A stretch of 64,000 bases of DNA from Pseudomonas oryzihabitans NBRC 102199 (GTDB lineage Bacteria > Pseudomonadota > Gammaproteobacteria > Pseudomonadales > Pseudomonadaceae). The notes below the pieces were generated by a model. The model saw nothing but the letters and a program-made list of their open reading frames with translations, searched no databases and was not told the DNA's origin. The DNA lies in the NCBI RefSeq assembly GCF_000730625.1, contig NZ_BBIT01000017.1, forward strand, positions 44,008-108,007, written 5' to 3'. Shown here piece by piece: positions 53,375 through 64,000 of the stretch (position 1 is its first letter; each line of letters opens with the position of its first letter). The translations under genes were made by a program, and so were the position numbers.

Positions 53375-53970
53375 GTCGCGAGTCTTCCCAGGCAGGCTTC
53401 AGCCTGATCGAGGTGCTGGTCAGCCTGGTGATCATCTGCATCGGCGTGCTGGGACTGGTGGCGCTGCAGTCGCGCAGTCTGGTGCTGTCCCAGGATGCCA
53501 TCCAGCGCAACAACGCCATCATGCTGGCCGGCGACCTGCTGGAGCTGATGCGCAGCAATGCCGGGGCCGCGCTGGACGGCAAGGGTCGATTCAGCATCGA
53601 CAGCCCCTATGCCAAGCCGGTCGGTGAGGACTTCACCACCCGGGCCCTGGAGGCGGCCGATGGCTCCTGCGCCACCCTCGATCGCGGTCAGGGCGGGGAG
53701 GCCATCGCCGGCAAGGATCTCACCTGCTGGCTGCAACAGGTGCGGACGCTGCTGCCGGTCAGCGATGCCATCCTCAAGGCCAATTTCGCGGTATGCCCGA
53801 CGCGCCAGCCGCCGGAGGTGGGCAGCGCCGCGCCCTATGCGGACCCCGATGCCTGCGTGTCACCCGATGCCTCCATGGTCATGATCGTCCTCGCCTGGCA
53901 GGACAATACCGGCAACAGCGCCGGCTGCAGTGGCGGCCTGTGCTTCTACACCCTGAGGGGCGCGTTATGA
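53365..53970 (+). CDS. pilV: type IV pilus minor pilin PilV
   Basis: A 201-residue prepilin with an 11-residue leader (MQLSRESSQAG) before FSLIEVLVSLVIICIGVLGL. The sequence GLVALQSRSLVLSQDAIQRN is the usual PilV continuation and the C-terminal region has paired cysteines (CSGGLC). ATG 53365 overlaps the fimT stop by 10 bp and its own stop overlaps pilW (ATGA). Confidence 0.9.
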   Translation: MQLSRESSQAGFSLIEVLVSLVIICIGVLGLVALQSRSLVLSQDAIQRNNAIMLAGDLLELMRSNAGAALDGKGRFSIDSPYAKPVGEDFTTRALEAADGSCATLDRGQGGEAIAGKDLTCWLQQVRTLLPVSDAILKANFAVCPTRQPPEVGSAAPYADPDACVSPDASMVMIVLAWQDNTGNSAGCSGGLCFYTLRGAL

Positions 53971-54707
53971 GAGCGCAGCGCGGCCTGTCCATCATCGAAC
54001 TGATGGTAGCCCTGACCCTGAGCAGCTTTCTCATCCTGGCGGTGACCCAGCTGTACCTGAACAACAAGCGACACGCGCTGTTCCAGGAAGGCCAGGTCAG
54101 CAACGAGGAAAACGGCCGGACCGCCCTGCTGCTGCTCGACCAGCAACTGGCGCGTGCGGGCTTCCGGGCCAATCCGACCCAGCAGACGACCCTGGAGACC
54201 GCCTTTGCCGCGCGTCCCGCTGCCAATGGCTGCCCGGCGATGAACAGCGGTCAGGTCATCGCCCTGACCGACGACAAGACCGGGCTGTGCCTGCGCTACC
54301 AGGGCGAGTCCAAGGGCAGGGACAGCGACTGCCTCGGAAATCCCATCGCCGAAGACACCAATGGCAACGGCACCGAGGTGCTGACCCGTATCAGCTACGT
54401 CGCCGATCCCGCTGGCGCCCTTGGCCGCGGCACCCTGCAATGCAGCGCCCAGGGCAAGCCGGCCCAGGTCATCGTCGCTGGCCTGGCGGATTTCGTCTGG
54501 TTCAAGCTGCCCACGCCCAGCCAGGCGAGCCAGGCGGTGCGCTATGCCGCGCTGTTTTCCAGTCGCGCCGTACCCACCGAGGGCATGGCCAACGCCATGG
54601 CCGACAACTGGAAGCCCCTGACCGGTCGCGAACTGCCCGCGGGCGCCAGCACCCAGGTGCTGCAGATCGTCCAGGGCAGCGTCACCTTGCGGAATCTGAT
54701 GCCATGA
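53967..54707 (+). CDS. pilW: type IV pilus minor pilin PilW
   Basis: A 246-residue prepilin; leader MRAQRG before LSIIELMVALTLSSFLILAV, then YLNNKRHALFQEGQVSNEEN and RTALLLLDQQLARAGFR, characteristic of PilW. ATG 53967 overlaps the pilV stop by 4 bp; the longer frame to 53793 is spurious. The C-terminal region aligns in plan with PilW (LADFVWFKL, TQVLQIVQGSVTLRNLMP). Confidence 0.9.
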   Translation: MRAQRGLSIIELMVALTLSSFLILAVTQLYLNNKRHALFQEGQVSNEENGRTALLLLDQQLARAGFRANPTQQTTLETAFAARPAANGCPAMNSGQVIALTDDKTGLCLRYQGESKGRDSDCLGNPIAEDTNGNGTEVLTRISYVADPAGALGRGTLQCSAQGKPAQVIVAGLADFVWFKLPTPSQASQAVRYAALFSSRAVPTEGMANAMADNWKPLTGRELPAGASTQVLQIVQGSVTLRNLMP

Positions 54708-55294
54708 AGTCCCGTTCACCCCGGCACCAAGGGGGCGCTGTCTTGCTGATCGCCCTGGTCATGCTCCTGCTGCTCACCCTGCTGGCCGTTACCAGCATGC
54801 GCGAGACCACCCTGCAGAACCGGGTGGGTGGCAATGTCTCCGAACAGAAACGCGCCTACAACGCCGCCGAATCGGCGCTGCGTGAAGCCGAACGGCGGCT
54901 GAGTACTCTGCGGGGGACCCTCGCCTTCGGCAATGCCAGCGGTGGCTTCGACTCCTGCACGACCAGTGCGAATGCCCTGGCGGCCACCGTCGAGAATCTA
55001 TGCATCCTCAGCGACAGCAAGGACCTCGACACCCAGGCCAAGGTGCAGGCGTGGGCCCAGACCGCGCTGCAGACCCTGAGCGATGCACCGGCGGAGAACT
55101 CCGTGGGTTATCGCGGCTTCGATGGTCAATCCCGCTATCGCCTGGCGCCGCGTTGGGTGGTGACCGCCATGGGTAATGCCAGCGCCGAACTCTACGACAG
55201 CACCTACTACTACCGAGTTACTGCCGTGGCTCGCAGCGGTGGCGCGCGCTTCCCGGTCATTCTACAAAGCATCGTCAAGCTGGAGGTGCCATGA
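54704..55294 (+). CDS. pilX: type IV pilus minor pilin PilX
   Basis: A 196-residue protein. MKSRSPRHQGG precedes AVLLIALVMLLLLTLLAVTS; as in PilX/GspK proteins, the +5 glutamate of other pilins is missing. The next segment METTLQNRVGGN-like (MRETTLQNRVGGNVSEQ) and ALREAERRL are typical of PilX. ATGA overlaps tie it to pilW before it and pilY1 after it. Confidence 0.9.
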   Translation: MKSRSPRHQGGAVLLIALVMLLLLTLLAVTSMRETTLQNRVGGNVSEQKRAYNAAESALREAERRLSTLRGTLAFGNASGGFDSCTTSANALAATVENLCILSDSKDLDTQAKVQAWAQTALQTLSDAPAENSVGYRGFDGQSRYRLAPRWVVTAMGNASAELYDSTYYYRVTAVARSGGARFPVILQSIVKLEVP

Positions 55295-58200
55295 ACCTTT
55301 CATCCCGTCTGGCGCTGCTAACCACGCTGCTTGCTTCCGTCAGCGCCGGCGCGAGCAATCTGAACATCGGCCAGCAACCGCTGTTCCTCAGTACCGGCGT
55401 CGACCCCAATATCATCGTGACGCTGGACAACTCCAACAGCATGAAGTGGGGTTTCATTCCGGATTCGCTGGGCTACAGCGCCAATGGCCTGCGCACCACG
55501 CGGCGGGTCAAGTCGGCGGCCTTCAATGCGCTCTACTACAACCCGGCGGTGAGCTACGCCGTGCCGAAGAAGGTCACCTTCAGCAATGGGGTTCTGACGA
55601 CCTCGGACTATCCGGTCAGCAGCGGCACCGGCTTCGATTTCACCCGGGTGTACGTGAACGGCTTCCGACCCGGGGCCGGCACCGTGGATCTGAGCCGGGA
55701 CTATCGCGTCGCCTGGGAATACGACACCGCTCGCGGCCAGGACACGAATTACAACGCCGGGACCAATTATGGCGGAAATACTGGGGTCATCTATTACCTG
55801 GCAGAAAATCCCGCAGCGGACTTCTCCGACCGATGGAGCAATAGAACCGAGACCGGGGTGCCGGCCTATTACTACCGATTCAACAGCGACAATTCCAGCT
55901 GCAGGACCTGGGACGACAACTGCTACACCCTGGTGAATCCCACCTCGGCGGCGGATCGGCAGAACTTCGCCATCTGGTATGCCTTCTATCGCAATCGCGC
56001 CCTGAGCATGCAGTCGTCGGCCAATCTGGCCTTCTCGCAATTTTCCAGCTCGGTGCGGCTGACCTGGCAGGACCTGAGCAACTGCACCACCCTGAACTCC
56101 GGCACCGATTGCTCAGGCATCAGCTACCGCGGCAGCAATCAGCTGCGCACCTTCGATGGCCAGGCGCGGGCCAACTTCTTCCGCTGGCTGGGCGATATCA
56201 ACTTCAATACCGGCACGCCGCTGCGCAGCGCCCTGGATCGTGCTGGACGTTTCCTGCAGACCAGCGGCAAGGACGCTCCCTACGCCAAGGACCCCGGGGC
56301 GACCCAGAGTCCCGAATATGCCTGCCGCCCGAGTTATCAGATCATGATGACCGACGGTAAGTGGAACTCGGACAACATCGGTGCCGGTAACGTGGATGGC
56401 AGTGGTCAGAGGCTTCCGGATGGCACCCAGTACTCGCCGCGAGCGCCTTTCACCGACAGCGCGAGCAACACCCTGGCCGACCTGGCGTTCAAGTACTGGG
56501 CGACCGATGCCCAGCCGGGAATCCCGAATCAGCTTTCGCCCTATATCCGCGACGCCAGCAGCAACACCGATACCCAGTATTGGAATCCCAAGAACGATCC
56601 GGCGACCTGGCAGCATCTGGTCACCTATACCGTCGGCTTTGGTCTGAGTTCGTCACTGACCAATCCGGCCTGGGGCGGCAGCACCTTCGCCGGCGGCTAC
56701 AGCCCGACCATGAGTTGGCCCGCCGCCAGCAGCGACAGTGACAACAACGTCTACGACCTCTGGCACGCGGCGATCAACTCCCGCGGCGACTTCTTCAGCG
56801 CCGACGATGCCAATGGCCTGGTCGATTCCCTGAATCAGGTGGTCAATCGTATCGCCCAGACCAATACGGCCAGCGCCGGCCAGGCCTCGTCACCGCTGCT
56901 GGACAGCACCCAGAGCTCCAACTACAGCTATGTGCCCAGTTTCTCCAGCAGCGACTGGAGCGGCGATCTTGCCAAGTACCTGCGGACCTCGACGAGCACC
57001 ACCAAGGTCTGGAGTGCCCAGAGTCGTCTGGATGCGGCTTATGGCGCGGGTAATTACACTGGGCGCAAGATGTACATGAACATCGACGGTGCGCTGCAGC
57101 CGTTCCTGTGGGGCAACCTTAGCGACGACCAGAAGACGATGCTGAACCGCAACGCCAACGGTACCCGCGACAGCTATAGTGAGGCGCGGGTCAATTACCT
57201 GCGTGGCGATCGCAGCAAGGAAAGCCAGACGGCCACGCCGGCCCTGCGCATCCGCAACCATCTGCTCGGCGACATCATCGATTCGACACCGGCGCTGGTC
57301 AGTACACCCAGCAGTCCCGCTGCCAGGATGAATGCGCTCGGCGCTGCCGGCAGCTACAGCGCCTTCCAGCAGAAATGGGCCAAGCGGGCCACGCGGATCT
57401 ACGTCGGTGCCAACGACGGCATGCTGCATGCCTTCGACGACAATGGCGACGAGGCCTTCGCCTTCGTCCCCAGTGCGGTCATCCCCAATCTCTACAAGCT
57501 TACCGATCCGAGTTATACCGGCAGTACCCATCAATTCTATGTCGATGGCGCGCCCGTGGTGCAGGATGTCTACGATGGAGAATGGCACACCGTACTGATC
57601 GGTACCCTGCGTGGCGGTGGCAGGGCAGTGTTTGCTCTCGAGATTACCGATCCCGACCATCCCAAGTTACTTTGGGAGCGCAGCGCCAATGATGCGGATT
57701 TGGGCGAGTTGGGCCTGACCTACAGCCAGCCGGTAGTTGCCCGACTGCATACCGGCAGCTGGGCAGTGCTACTGGCCAATGGCTACAACGGCGCCAACGA
57801 CAAGGCGGTGCTCTATGCGCTGGATGTGATGACCGGCAAGCGCCTCGTCGCGCTCGCGCCCGAGCCCAACGATGGCCTGACCACCCCCAATGGCTTGGCT
57901 GCACCGACGGTGGCCGATGTCGATGGCGATCTGGTTGCCGACTACGTTTACGCGGGCGACCTGCACGGCAATCTCTGGCGCTTCGACCTGATCGGCAGCG
58001 AGCTCAAGGCCAATGCCAGCGCGAGTGCTTTCAAGGTCGCCTTTGGTGGTGCGCCCCTGTATCGCGCCCGGGCGTCCCGCTACACCAGCGGCGACGCCAA
58101 CCAGGTCCAGGCCATCACCGCGGCCCCACGCCTGCTGCGGCATCCCTCGGGGATCGGCCATCTGCTGATCTTTGGCACCGGCAAATACCTGGAGACCGGC

Positions 58201-58854
58201 GACGCCACCGCCGTCACCGGCAAGGCCATGAGCCTGTATGGCATCTGGGATCGCCAGACCGCAGGCAAGGCTGCTGACAGCACCCCGACCCTGACCACGG
58301 CCAATCTGCAAGTGCAGACCCTGGGCAGTGACACTCAACTCACCTATACCAGTACGGCCCAGGTTTCGATCACCACGACGGCCAATACCCTGAGCACCAA
58401 TGCGGTGGACTGGTACGGCGACAGCAACAGGACCGGCAAGTACGGCTGGTACCTCAATCTGCCGTCGACGGGGGAGATGATCGTCACCAAGCCGCTCTAC
58501 CTGGCCGATACCCTGCTCGCTGCAGCGCTGGTGCCCAATGACAATCCTTGCGATTCGGGTGCCGTTACCTATCTTTATGCAGTGGATCCCTACACGGGTG
58601 GCGGGACCGATCACCTGCAACTGGGCAGCCAGCTCCGCTACGCCCGTCTGCAGATGGCCGGACTGCTCAGCGGACTGAACGCCTATGTGTATGGCGATGG
58701 TCCTATCAGTGTGGGCGGTACCCTCCTGCCGGGCGGCAACGATGGGTCACAAGGAGGTGGCGGCGGTGGAGGTGGCATTGGGGGCGTGCCGTTAGCCAAG
58801 CCATCCGAGCGGCAGACCTGGCGCACCTTCTCCAATCAGAATCCCGATCCCTGA
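55291..58854 (+). CDS. pilY1: PilY1-family type IV pilus tip adhesin
   Basis: A 1187-residue secreted protein with signal peptide (about 1-21). N-terminal von Willebrand A-like region: MIDAS DNSNS at 46-50 and TDG in MMTDGKWN. C-terminal beta-propeller (about 670-1130): [35 protein letters not shown] and a calcium-binding loop Asp876/878/880/884 ([10 protein letters not shown]), the site class that controls pilus extension in PilY1. The tail is glycine-rich (a run of eight Gly). ATG 55291 overlaps the pilX stop. No pilY2 follows. Mechanosensing and adhesion are the family's roles. Confidence 0.9.
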   Translation: MNLSSRLALLTTLLASVSAGASNLNIGQQPLFLSTGVDPNIIVTLDNSNSMKWGFIPDSLGYSANGLRTTRRVKSAAFNALYYNPAVSYAVPKKVTFSNGVLTTSDYPVSSGTGFDFTRVYVNGFRPGAGTVDLSRDYRVAWEYDTARGQDTNYNAGTNYGGNTGVIYYLAENPAADFSDRWSNRTETGVPAYYYRFNSDNSSCRTWDDNCYTLVNPTSAADRQNFAIWYAFYRNRALSMQSSANLAFSQFSSSVRLTWQDLSNCTTLNSGTDCSGISYRGSNQLRTFDGQARANFFRWLGDINFNTGTPLRSALDRAGRFLQTSGKDAPYAKDPGATQSPEYACRPSYQIMMTDGKWNSDNIGAGNVDGSGQRLPDGTQYSPRAPFTDSASNTLADLAFKYWATDAQPGIPNQLSPYIRDASSNTDTQYWNPKNDPATWQHLVTYTVGFGLSSSLTNPAWGGSTFAGGYSPTMSWPAASSDSDNNVYDLWHAAINSRGDFFSADDANGLVDSLNQVVNRIAQTNTASAGQASSPLLDSTQSSNYSYVPSFSSSDWSGDLAKYLRTSTSTTKVWSAQSRLDAAYGAGNYTGRKMYMNIDGALQPFLWGNLSDDQKTMLNRNANGTRDSYSEARVNYLRGDRSKESQTATPALRIRNHLLGDIIDSTPALVSTPSSPAARMNALGAAGSYSAFQQKWAKRATRIYVGANDGMLHAFDDNGDEAFAFVPSAVIPNLYKLTDPSYTGSTHQFYVDGAPVVQDVYDGEWHTVLIGTLRGGGRAVFALEITDPDHPKLLWERSANDADLGELGLTYSQPVVARLHTGSWAVLLANGYNGANDKAVLYALDVMTGKRLVALAPEPNDGLTTPNGLAAPTVADVDGDLVADYVYAGDLHGNLWRFDLIGSELKANASASAFKVAFGGAPLYRARASRYTSGDANQVQAITAAPRLLRHPSGIGHLLIFGTGKYLETGDATAVTGKAMSLYGIWDRQTAGKAADSTPTLTTANLQVQTLGSDTQLTYTSTAQVSITTTANTLSTNAVDWYGDSNRTGKYGWYLNLPSTGEMIVTKPLYLADTLLAAALVPNDNPCDSGAVTYLYAVDPYTGGGTDHLQLGSQLRYARLQMAGLLSGLNAYVYGDGPISVGGTLLPGGNDGSQGGGGGGGGIGGVPLAKPSERQTWRTFSNQNPDP

Positions 58855-58861
58855 GGTAGCG

Positions 58862-59314
58862 ATGCGAGCACGAGGCTTTACCCTGATCGAGCTGATGATC
58901 GTCGTGGCGATCGTCGGCATCCTGGCGGCCATCGCCTATCCCAGCTATCAGAACTATGTGCTGCGCTCCAACCGCAGCGAGGGGCAGGCCCTGCTCAACG
59001 AAGCGGCGGCGCGGATGGAGCGCTTCTATGCGCAGAACAATGCCTATCCGACCAGCGTGGCCAATCTGAACATCGTCAACAACAGGACGCCAGCGGGCAG
59101 CCAGACGGTGACCTCGACCAGTGGCTACTACCAGTTGAGCATCGCTACCTATGCTGCCAACAGTGCGGACTACACCAGCAATGGTCCCTATCTGCTGACC
59201 GCTACCCGCAGTGGTACCCAGACCCGCGATACCCTGTGTGGTGATCTCACCCTCAATGCCCAGGGCGTGAAAGGGATCAAGGGTTCCGGCAACGCCACCA
59301 ACTGCTGGCGCTAA
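58862..59314 (+). CDS. pilE: type IV pilus minor pilin PilE
   Basis: A 150-residue prepilin with a five-residue leader (MRARG) before [20 protein letters not shown] and [21 protein letters not shown]-terminal cysteines (LCGD, NCWR) form the expected disulphide. GAGG overlaps the pilY1 stop region 4 bp before ATG 58862. It ends the operon, overlapping the convergent DUF6502 gene by 4 bp (CTAA). Strong similarity of the helix to major pilins, but context says minor pilin. Confidence 0.9.
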   Translation: MRARGFTLIELMIVVAIVGILAAIAYPSYQNYVLRSNRSEGQALLNEAAARMERFYAQNNAYPTSVANLNIVNNRTPAGSQTVTSTSGYYQLSIATYAANSADYTSNGPYLLTATRSGTQTRDTLCGDLTLNAQGVKGIKGSGNATNCWR

Positions 59315-60150
59315 TCCTCCCGTCCCTGTACCAGGCCGGCATCCCTGTCCTGTTCCACGCGATAGCCGCCGAAGCCCAGGGTGACCCGCTGGGTGGCGTC
59401 GGCCTTGCCGGCGTCGCGGGCTTCGTGTTCGACCACCAGGCGGTTGAGGCGGTTGAGCAGGTGCATGGATTCGTCGTAGGCGGTGCGATAGAGGCTGAGC
59501 GTGGAATCCTCGGTCAGGTTGTGGCCGTAGACCACGTGAAAGGTGAAGTCCGGCGCGGCGCGGTCCTGCAGGTAGAGGCGCTCGAAGCCGGCCAGCAGGT
59601 CGCCGGTGAAATGGGCCAGCAGCCGCCCTGCGCCTTCCTGGCTCTCGGTGCCGCGCAGCAGCGAGCGGGGGGTGAGCACCACCCGGTCTTCCTCGTCGAG
59701 GCGGGCGTAACCCTTGCGCAGCCATTCATCCAGCACGGTGCGGGCGCGCACGTCGCTGCCGACGCTGGCGACCAGGGCGTCGAAACTCTGTTCGCCGCCA
59801 CGGCGCTGAGTGCGGGGGAGGGGGCGCAGATTGCCCTCGGCATCGAGCAGATCCAGTCGTGAGGTCCAGGCGCTGAGCACCTGCCATTCCAGGCTGGGCG
59901 TGCAGGGCGTACGTTCCGGGCTGGCCTCGCGCAGGGCTCGGACCTCGCGGCGCGGCAGGCCGGTCAGCACCGAGATGCGGCTGTCGGAATTGGGCTTGTC
60001 GCGCAGCGGTTCGAAATCCTGGGCGACCTCGAAGTAGGTCTGGCGCAGCAGGCGATCGAAGGTCTGGTAGGTCACGCCGGAGGCGATGGCGATACGCACC
60101 AGCCGACCGATCAGGCTACGCAGAAGCAAGGGTACCTTGGTGGAAAGCAT
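59311..60150 (-). CDS. DUF6502 family protein
   Basis: A 279-residue soluble protein. The N-terminal block [20 protein letters not shown] and [16 protein letters not shown], then [17 protein letters not shown] (an HTH-like segment), is the recognisable start of DUF6502 proteins; a C-terminal helical region ends in [15 protein letters not shown] transcriptional or RNA-related role is sometimes guessed from the HTH-like region; none is proven. ATG 60150 has only a weak ribosome-binding site. Converges on pilE. Confidence 0.8.
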   Translation of the reverse strand: MLSTKVPLLLRSLIGRLVRIAIASGVTYQTFDRLLRQTYFEVAQDFEPLRDKPNSDSRISVLTGLPRREVRALREASPERTPCTPSLEWQVLSAWTSRLDLLDAEGNLRPLPRTQRRGGEQSFDALVASVGSDVRARTVLDEWLRKGYARLDEEDRVVLTPRSLLRGTESQEGAGRLLAHFTGDLLAGFERLYLQDRAAPDFTFHVVYGHNLTEDSTLSLYRTAYDESMHLLNRLNRLVVEHEARDAGKADATQRVTLGFGGYRVEQDRDAGLVQGRED

Positions 60151-60270
60151 GGGGGACTCGACACGGCAGACGCCTGCCCATCTTCGCGGCGCCTTGGGCC
60201 CCAGTCAAACCGGCCGGTCACAAAGTGTCGCGGACGCCGCTCAGGCTGTCGTCCGCGGGTCAGGGCATGG

Positions 60271-60414
60271 CTAGCCAGGAGTGCCCGATTCGGTCTCGCC
60301 GGCCACGTCCGGATCGTCCGGAAACTCTTCCGGCTCCATGTCCGCATAGGGCAGCTCTTCGGGCGGCGGGGTGTTGCTGGGATTGTCGTAGGTCTTCTGG
60401 TTGGCGTCGCTCAT
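60271..60414 (-). CDS. 47-residue acidic Pro-rich protein
   Basis: A short frame starting MSDANQKTYDNPSNTPPPEE, continuing LPYADMEPEEFPDDPDVAGE and ending in TESGTPG, with GGAGAG 6 bp before the ATG at 60414. It is highly acidic, with no hydrophobic segment, so probably soluble and disordered. Codon pattern and the good ribosome-binding site support a real gene. It lies between the divergent-looking catalase and DUF6502 genes; no function is known to me. Confidence 0.6.
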   Translation of the reverse strand: MSDANQKTYDNPSNTPPPEELPYADMEPEEFPDDPDVAGETESGTPG

Positions 60415-60591
60415 GGTGGCTCTCCGGGGTGGGTGTGGAGATATCGAACCCCTCTGGGCGGGGCCGTTCCCGAGCGGCTGTCGACAGTGACCTCGTGTCG
60501 GCCGGGTGGCCAGTGCTCGAACTTCGTTAGCGCGATAGCGGTCTATCGGTTGACCGTCTCATCCGAATGACGGCGCCCGAGGAGTCCCGTG

Positions 60592-61692
60592 ATGACCACG
60601 CTCACCGCTGTCCATCCGCTGCCGTTCCAACCCGCCTTCGAACAGGTGCCGGATGATGAAGCCGAAACCGTTCGCGAGATGGTCGCGGCCATGAAAGACA
60701 TTACCGAGACCACCTACGCCAATGGCGGCCATGCCATCCGCAGCGTGCACGCCAAGAGTCACGGTCTGCTCACCGGCCAGGTGCGGGTGCTGGACGGCCT
60801 GCCGCCGGCCTATGCCCAGGGCGCCTTCGCCGTGCCGGGCAACTATGCCGCGGTATTGAGATTCTCGACCAATCCGGGCGACATCCTGGCTGACAGCGTT
60901 TCCACCCCGCGGGGTCTGGCGCTCAAGCTGATCGACGTGCCGGGCGAGCGCCTGCCCGGCAGCGAAGGCCAGGTGACCCAGGATTTCGTCATGCAGAACG
61001 CCCCGGCCTTTACCGCGCCGGATCCCAAGACCTTTCTCAAGACGCTCAAGCTGCTGGCCAAGACCACCGACCGCGGTGAGGGCCTGAAGAAGGTGGCGTC
61101 AGCGGTGCTGCGCGGCACCGAGAAGGTGGTGGAAGCCTTTGGCGGCGAGAGTCCGACGCTGAAGAGCCTGGGTGGCCACCCAGAGACCCATCCGCTCGGC
61201 GAAACCTTCTACACCATGGTGCCCTTTCTCTACGGCCCCTATTTCGCCAAGCTCAGCGTGGTCCCGGTGGCGCCCGAGCTGACCGCTCTGACCGACGCGC
61301 CGGTCGAGGTCAACGGCAAGCCCGACGGCCTGCGCGAGGCGGTCAATGCCCATTTCGCCCGGCACGGCGGCGTCTGGGAGATCCGCGTGCAGCTGGGCGT
61401 CGATATCGAGCAGACACCTATCGAGGACGCCTCGGTGGTCTGGCCGGAAGACCTCAGTCCCTATGTGACCGTGGCGCGCCTGGAGGTGCAGCCGCAGCCG
61501 GCCTGGAACGAGGCGCGCTCGCGCGAAGTGGACGATGGCATGGTGTTCAGCCCCTGGCATGGTCTGGCTGCGCACCGCCCGCTGGGCGGCATCATGAGAT
61601 CGCGGCAACCGGCCTACGAGATGTCGTCGCAGTTTCGCAGCGAGCGCAACGGCTGCCCGTTGCACCATCCGCGCGGACCGGTGGAGCTGTAA
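60592..61692 (+). CDS. catalase-family (SrpA-like) heme protein
   Basis: A 366-residue small member of the catalase superfamily. Heme-distal region: His in IRSVHAKSHGLLTG; heme-binding fold marks LRFSTNPGD, PRGLALKLID and DFVMQNAPAF; proximal area GIMRSRQPAYEMSSQFR. Much shorter than true catalases (about 480-750), like SrpA-type proteins whose activity is peroxidase-like or uncertain. ATG 60592 (GGAG 7 bp upstream) is preferred to GTG 60589. Possibly part of an oxidative-stress defence together with the adjacent convergent GST, 6 bp between stops. Confidence 0.85.
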   Translation: MTTLTAVHPLPFQPAFEQVPDDEAETVREMVAAMKDITETTYANGGHAIRSVHAKSHGLLTGQVRVLDGLPPAYAQGAFAVPGNYAAVLRFSTNPGDILADSVSTPRGLALKLIDVPGERLPGSEGQVTQDFVMQNAPAFTAPDPKTFLKTLKLLAKTTDRGEGLKKVASAVLRGTEKVVEAFGGESPTLKSLGGHPETHPLGETFYTMVPFLYGPYFAKLSVVPVAPELTALTDAPVEVNGKPDGLREAVNAHFARHGGVWEIRVQLGVDIEQTPIEDASVVWPEDLSPYVTVARLEVQPQPAWNEARSREVDDGMVFSPWHGLAAHRPLGGIMRSRQPAYEMSSQFRSERNGCPLHHPRGPVEL

Positions 61693-61698
61693 CGCGGC

Positions 61699-62331
61699 TC
61701 AGTTGAGCGTGGCGAGCTCGGCGTCGTCGAGTTCGCGAGCGCGTACCGCCGCTGGGCGGGACACCAGCCCGGCGACATAGCGCTCGAAGTGCGGACGCTT
61801 TTCGATGGTGCCGAAGGCCATGCCCCAGGCGAGATGGGCACCGACATAGACGTCGGCGGCGGTGAAGCGGTCGTCCACCAGGTATTCACCGGGGGCCAGG
61901 GCGGTGTCGAGGGTGTCGAGCACCTCGGCGAGGCTGCCATAGCCCACCGCGCCGCGCTTCTGCGGATCCTCGGGCAGGACGACGCCCAGCGCCTGGTTGG
62001 TGGTGGCCGCCTCCAGCGGACCGGCAGCGAAGAACAGCCAGCGGTAGTAGGCACCGCGCGCCGGATCGCTCAGTGGAGGCGCGAGCCCCGCGGCGGGAAA
62101 GGCGTCGGCGAGATAGGCGCAGATGGCGGCGGTCTCGGTCACCACGGCGGCGCCATGGCGCAGCGCCGGCACCTTGCCCATGGGGTTGATGGCGCGATAG
62201 GCCGGGGATTTCATCGCCGGCCCGTAGTCGACCCGTTGCACCTCGTAGGGTTGTCCGAGCTCCTCCAGCAGCCAGCGCACGATGCGTCCGCGCGACATGG
62301 GATGGGTATAGAGCACAGGCCGGTCGAACAT
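61699..62331 (-). CDS. glutathione S-transferase family protein
   Basis: A 210-residue cytosolic transferase. Thioredoxin-like N-terminal domain (VLYTHPMSRGRIVRWLLEEL, cis-Pro in GKVPALRHG, Glu-Thr in VVTETAAICAYL) and an all-helical C-terminal domain (about 90-205) containing FTAADVYVGAHLAWG. Substrate unknown; similar proteins protect against electrophiles. ATG 62331 (MFDRPVLYTHP) with AGGA 8 bp upstream is preferred to the frame start at 62367. Confidence 0.9.
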   Translation of the reverse strand: MFDRPVLYTHPMSRGRIVRWLLEELGQPYEVQRVDYGPAMKSPAYRAINPMGKVPALRHGAAVVTETAAICAYLADAFPAAGLAPPLSDPARGAYYRWLFFAAGPLEAATTNQALGVVLPEDPQKRGAVGYGSLAEVLDTLDTALAPGEYLVDDRFTAADVYVGAHLAWGMAFGTIEKRPHFERYVAGLVSRPAAVRARELDDAELATLN

Positions 62332-62422
62332 GGTGAAGCTTCCTTGAGTTGTCGTACCCCTTAGCATAGGTAGGCCCTCATCCAGCGTCCATTCGCAGGA
62401 GAGCCGGTACCCTTCTGCTAAA

Positions 62423-62440
62423 CTGGTAAACCTTTACCAG
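62423..62440. promoter_or_regulatory. palindromic operator-like site upstream of dbpA
   Basis: CTGGTAAA-CC-TTTACCAG: 8-bp perfect inverted arms with a 2-base centre, about 19 bp before the dbpA start and directly after a -10-like TGCTAAACT (62416-62424). Confidence 0.55.
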
Positions 62441-62458
62441 CCGTTTCACAGGACTCCC

Positions 62459-63832
<1,374 letters not shown>

Positions 63833-63891
63833 GGCGGATTTGGCTACGGGCATTGTGGCTCTGACGACCCGCGCCTGACGGTATTTGCCTT

Positions 63892-63971
63892 ATCGCGGCC
63901 ATGGGCCGCTCCTACAGGTATCAAACCGATCTGTAGGAGCAGTCGCTACGGCGCACCGGCATGGCCGTCAT
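63892..63971. repeat. family B REP-like palindrome, degenerate right end
   Basis: ATCGCGGCCATGGGCCGCTC, CTACAGG...CTGTAGGAGCAGTCG, then CACCGGCATGGCCGTCAT. The right end differs from ATGGCCGCGAT by a few bases. From 63833 to the window end no gene is present. Confidence 0.72.
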
Positions 63972-64000
63972 CAGCGATAGGCCTGTCTCAGGTGTGTGGT

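Overview
The window is about 64 kb of high-GC bacterial chromosome. Gene content and order (serA / rpiA / ilvA, a fimT-pilV-pilW-pilX-pilY1-pilE pilin operon, proP, pmtA, dbpA, dense REP-like intergenic palindromes) point to Pseudomonas. A complete aryl polyene pigment cluster together with a rhodopsin/retinal-synthase pair fits a yellow-pigmented, surface-living lineage such as the P. oryzihabitans group. The genus call is strong; the species group is a guess.

Layout. 0-10 kb: the end of one chemoreceptor gene, a second chemoreceptor with an identical C-terminus, a 1618-residue hybrid histidine kinase translationally coupled to a response-regulator diguanylate cyclase, then an AI-2E family transporter and a GNAT enzyme. 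10-21 kb: periplasmic beta-carbonic anhydrase, PBP7-type endopeptidase, acetyl-CoA hydrolase/CoA-transferase, a DASS anion transporter, gamma-carbonic anhydrase, two SdiA-regulated-family paralogues and a fumarylacetoacetase-family enzyme. 20-25 kb: serA, rpiA, ilvA. The intergenic regions at 13.8-14.7, 17.0-17.7, 21.8-22.1 and 24.4-24.9 kb are packed with palindromic repeats.

26.2-42.3 kb (minus strand) is one tightly coupled operon for an aryl polyene (APE) pigment. It encodes a KS/chain-length-factor pair, a second KS, a ketoreductase, two half-site dehydratases, two ACPs, an acyl ligase fused to one dehydratase half, an aromatic ammonia-lyase, acyltransferases, a glycosyltransferase, a thioesterase and an export module (MMPL pump, LolA-like carrier, DUF3261 lipoprotein). 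It also has a flavoprotein carrying a halogenase-type WxWxIP motif. A good sigma-70 promoter lies just upstream. Most junctions are 4-bp ATGA/GTGA/TTGA overlaps.

42.6-48.2 kb: an MFS efflux gene divergent from its likely LysR regulator, a small Myb/SANT-like protein, a globin, and divergent from it a microbial rhodopsin (DTG motif) followed 2 bp later by a Brp/Blh retinal-forming oxygenase, then an Lrp/AsnC regulator. This light-driven proton-pump module sits about 4 kb from the APE pigment operon, so light harvesting and photoprotection are clustered. No carotenoid synthesis genes are in the window, so beta-carotene must be made elsewhere.

48-64 kb: a candidate small RNA with a strong terminator, proP, a Pro/Gly-rich secreted protein, pmtA, an AT-rich structured leader, the minor-pilin/PilY1 operon, a DUF6502 protein, a 47-residue acidic protein, an SrpA-like catalase-family protein, a glutathione S-transferase and dbpA with a palindromic operator-like site. 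No tRNA, rRNA, CRISPR array, transposase or integrase was seen.
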